The translations under genes and the position numbers were made by a program. This document shows, one piece after another, positions 62,592-64,000 of a stretch of DNA of 64,000 nt (position 1 is the first letter of the stretch; every line of letters starts with the position of its first letter). The notes below the pieces were generated by a model. That model did not search any database. It had not been told where the DNA came from and saw nothing but the letters and a program-made list of their open reading frames with translations. Source of the stretch: Lysinibacillus sp. KCTC 33748 (GTDB taxonomy: Bacteria > Bacillota > Bacilli > Bacillales_A > Planococcaceae); NCBI RefSeq assembly GCF_002237755.1, contig NZ_MWSJ01000018.1:1-64000 (forward strand). Reading direction: 5' to 3'.

Positions 62592-63524
62592 ATGAAAAAA
62601 CCTGAATTGCTTGTTACACCGCAATCAGTGGACCATGTAAAAGCACTTTTACAGGCTGGAGCAGATGCTTTTGTCATTGGTGAACAACAATTTGGTCTTC
62701 GTCTAGCAGGGGAATTTACTGTTAGTGAAGTGGAAGAAGCTACAAAGTTGATTCATGCAGCGGGTAAAAAGGTTTATGTTGCGGTAAATGCGCTATTCCA
62801 TAATGAAAAAATGGATGCGCTTGCCGAATATTTAAAGGAAATGCAACGTATTGGTGTTGACCGTTTAATTTATGGTGATCCGGCAGTATTAATCATCCGT
62901 CGTGAACAAGGTGTTACAATACCGCTACACTGGAATCCAGAAACGACTGCAACGAACTGGTTTACAGCAAATTATTGGGGGAAACGCGGAGCAACTCGCG
63001 CAGTACTATCACGTGAACTTTCTTTAGATGAAGTGCTAGAAATTAAAGAAAATGTAGAAATAGAGGTTGAGGTTCAAGTACATGGAATGACATGTATGTT
63101 CCAATCAAAACGCCCATTACTAGGCCATTATTTCTTATATCAAGATAAAGTAATGGAAATTGAAAATCGTAAGGAAAATCGCAATATGTTCCTTCATGAT
63201 GATGAGCGTAATAATAAATATCCAATTTATGAAGATGCTAACGGTACGCATATTTTCAGTCCAAACGATATGTGCATTATTGATGAGCTTGGCGAATTAT
63301 TCGAAGGTGGCATAGATGTATTAAAAATTGAAGGAGTTCTTCAAACACCAGAATATGTAGTCACAATATCAGAAGCTTATCGTCAAGCAATTGACACATA
63401 TTTTGACGAATCAGAAGATGCGTATGAAGATATTAAAGATGATTTACTAGCTAAAATTGAAGAAATTCAGCCTGCCATCAGACCTCTTGATACTGGCTTT
63501 ATCTTCAAGGAAACAGTTTACTAG
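62592..63524 (+). CDS. yrrN: U32-family tRNA hydroxylation protein (YrrN/TrhP1)
   Basis: This 310-residue peptidase U32-family protein is needed, with YrrO, for hydroxylation of U34 in tRNA. It starts PELLVTPQSVDHVKALLQAG and has ADAFVIGEQQFGLRLAGEF, VYVAVNALFHNEKMDALAEY, the HGMTCMFQSKRPLLGHYFLY stretch with a conserved Cys-type site, and IDVLKIEGVLQTPEYV. The ATG at 62592 follows GAGGTGA, five bases after trmR. It is one of a pair with yrrO. Confidence 0.9.
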   Translation: MKKPELLVTPQSVDHVKALLQAGADAFVIGEQQFGLRLAGEFTVSEVEEATKLIHAAGKKVYVAVNALFHNEKMDALAEYLKEMQRIGVDRLIYGDPAVLIIRREQGVTIPLHWNPETTATNWFTANYWGKRGATRAVLSRELSLDEVLEIKENVEIEVEVQVHGMTCMFQSKRPLLGHYFLYQDKVMEIENRKENRNMFLHDDERNNKYPIYEDANGTHIFSPNDMCIIDELGELFEGGIDVLKIEGVLQTPEYVVTISEAYRQAIDTYFDESEDAYEDIKDDLLAKIEEIQPAIRPLDTGFIFKETVY

Positions 63525-63538
63525 GAGGTGGCAAGAAC

Positions 63539-64000
63539 ATGGCATTAGCATTAGAACAAAATGACAAAATTCGTGAGATTGTAGACGGGAAACGTGTCAT
63601 TACAAAAAAACCAGAGCTACTTGCCCCTGCAGGTAGTTTAGAAAAATTAAAAGTAGCAGTTCATTATGGAGCAGATGCTGTATTTATCGGTGGACAAGAA
63701 TTCGGTTTACGTTCAAACGCAGATAACTTCTCAATTGAACAAATGCGCGAAGGTGTTGAATTCGCTAATAAATATGGTGCGAAAATCTATGTTACGACAA
63801 ATATTTTTGCCCATAATGAAAATATGGACGGCTTGGAGCAGTATTTAAAAGATATTGAATCTGCAGGTGTTACTGGCATTATTGTAGCGGACCCTCTGAT
63901 CATTGAAACTTGCCGTACAGCTGCACCAAAGCTTGAAATTCATCTTTCTACGCAGCAATCTTTATCAAACTGGAAGGCTGTCCAGTATTGGAAAGAAGAA
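63539..64000 (+). CDS. yrrO: U32-family protein (YrrO/TrhP2), cut by window end
   Basis: The gene starts with ATG at 63539 behind GGAGGTG, 14 bp after yrrN, and is open to the end of the window, so only the first 154 codons are visible. The pattern KKPELLAPAGSLEKLKVAVH, then YGADAVFIGGQEFGLRSNA and DPLIIETCRTAAPKLEIHLS is the U32 peptidase family start (LAPAGSLEKLK, GADAVFIG). It is the partner of YrrN in wobble-uridine hydroxylation. The C-terminal part is not seen. Confidence 0.92.
   Translation, partial: MALALEQNDKIREIVDGKRVITKKPELLAPAGSLEKLKVAVHYGADAVFIGGQEFGLRSNADNFSIEQMREGVEFANKYGAKIYVTTNIFAHNENMDGLEQYLKDIESAGVTGIIVADPLIIETCRTAAPKLEIHLSTQQSLSNWKAVQYWKEE

Overview
The window is a low-GC, largely co-oriented stretch of a Bacillales chromosome. 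Gene order matches the Bacillus subtilis relA–dtd–yrvJ–hisS–aspS–6S RNA–tcdA–rarA–cymR–iscS–mnmA–yrrB–recD2–alaS–ireB–ruvX–yrzB–mltG–trmR–yrrN–yrrO core. Sequence style and the accessory genes (amino-sugar PTS genes, abundant intergenic repeats) suggest Lysinibacillus or a close relative; the genus call is an inference.

Layout. 0–4.6 kb is an accessory end: a small membrane protein, a GNAT acetyltransferase, a decayed phzF gene, and a divergent marR/MFS pair sharing a palindromic operator. 4.6–6.7 kb is a psuK–psuG pseudouridine catabolic operon. 6.8–15.6 kb is core: rel, dtd, a DUF2642-like small protein, a four-SH3 cell-wall amidase, hisS behind a T-box, and aspS. A 6S RNA gene follows aspS. 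16.2–25.4 kb is an amino-sugar block (nagA, nagR, a UPF0309 SIS protein, an HPr paralogue, an Eis-like acetyltransferase, Lac-family PTS IIB/IIA/IIC, mupG, an N-acetylhexosamine kinase) lying between 6S RNA and tcdA. Three unknown genes follow, one interrupted by an amber codon; then rarA, cymR, iscS, mnmA and a TPR protein. 34.6–37 kb carries minus-strand genes: a membrane protein, a small (p)ppGpp synthetase and a eukaryotic-type HisA. recD2 and a solitary hpaB follow.

41.8–47.9 kb is a magnesium island. Two nearly identical M-box Mg2+ riboswitches face away from each other. The left one leads, through an undescribed 50-codon ORF and a second terminator, to mgtC and a membrane-less MgtE-N/CBS gene. 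The right one leads, through an 82-codon overlapping ORF, to three tandem corA paralogues, one with SMN in place of GMN. Then come alaS (T-box), ireB–ruvX–yrzB, a double-DUF1292 gene, a MetQ/N/I-type transporter with a second lipoprotein and two flavoenzymes (probable organosulfur scavenging), mltG, and the wobble-uridine hydroxylation/methylation genes trmR–yrrN–yrrO, the last cut by the window edge.

Two dispersed repeat families fill many intergenic gaps. Family A looks like a MITE: terminal inverted repeats and, in the best copy, an exact 8-bp target duplication. Family B is a string of hairpins ending in a 22-nt palindrome. Its copies all read in the plus direction and almost all lie just upstream of plus-strand genes. 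No tRNA, rRNA, CRISPR array or intact transposase was seen.
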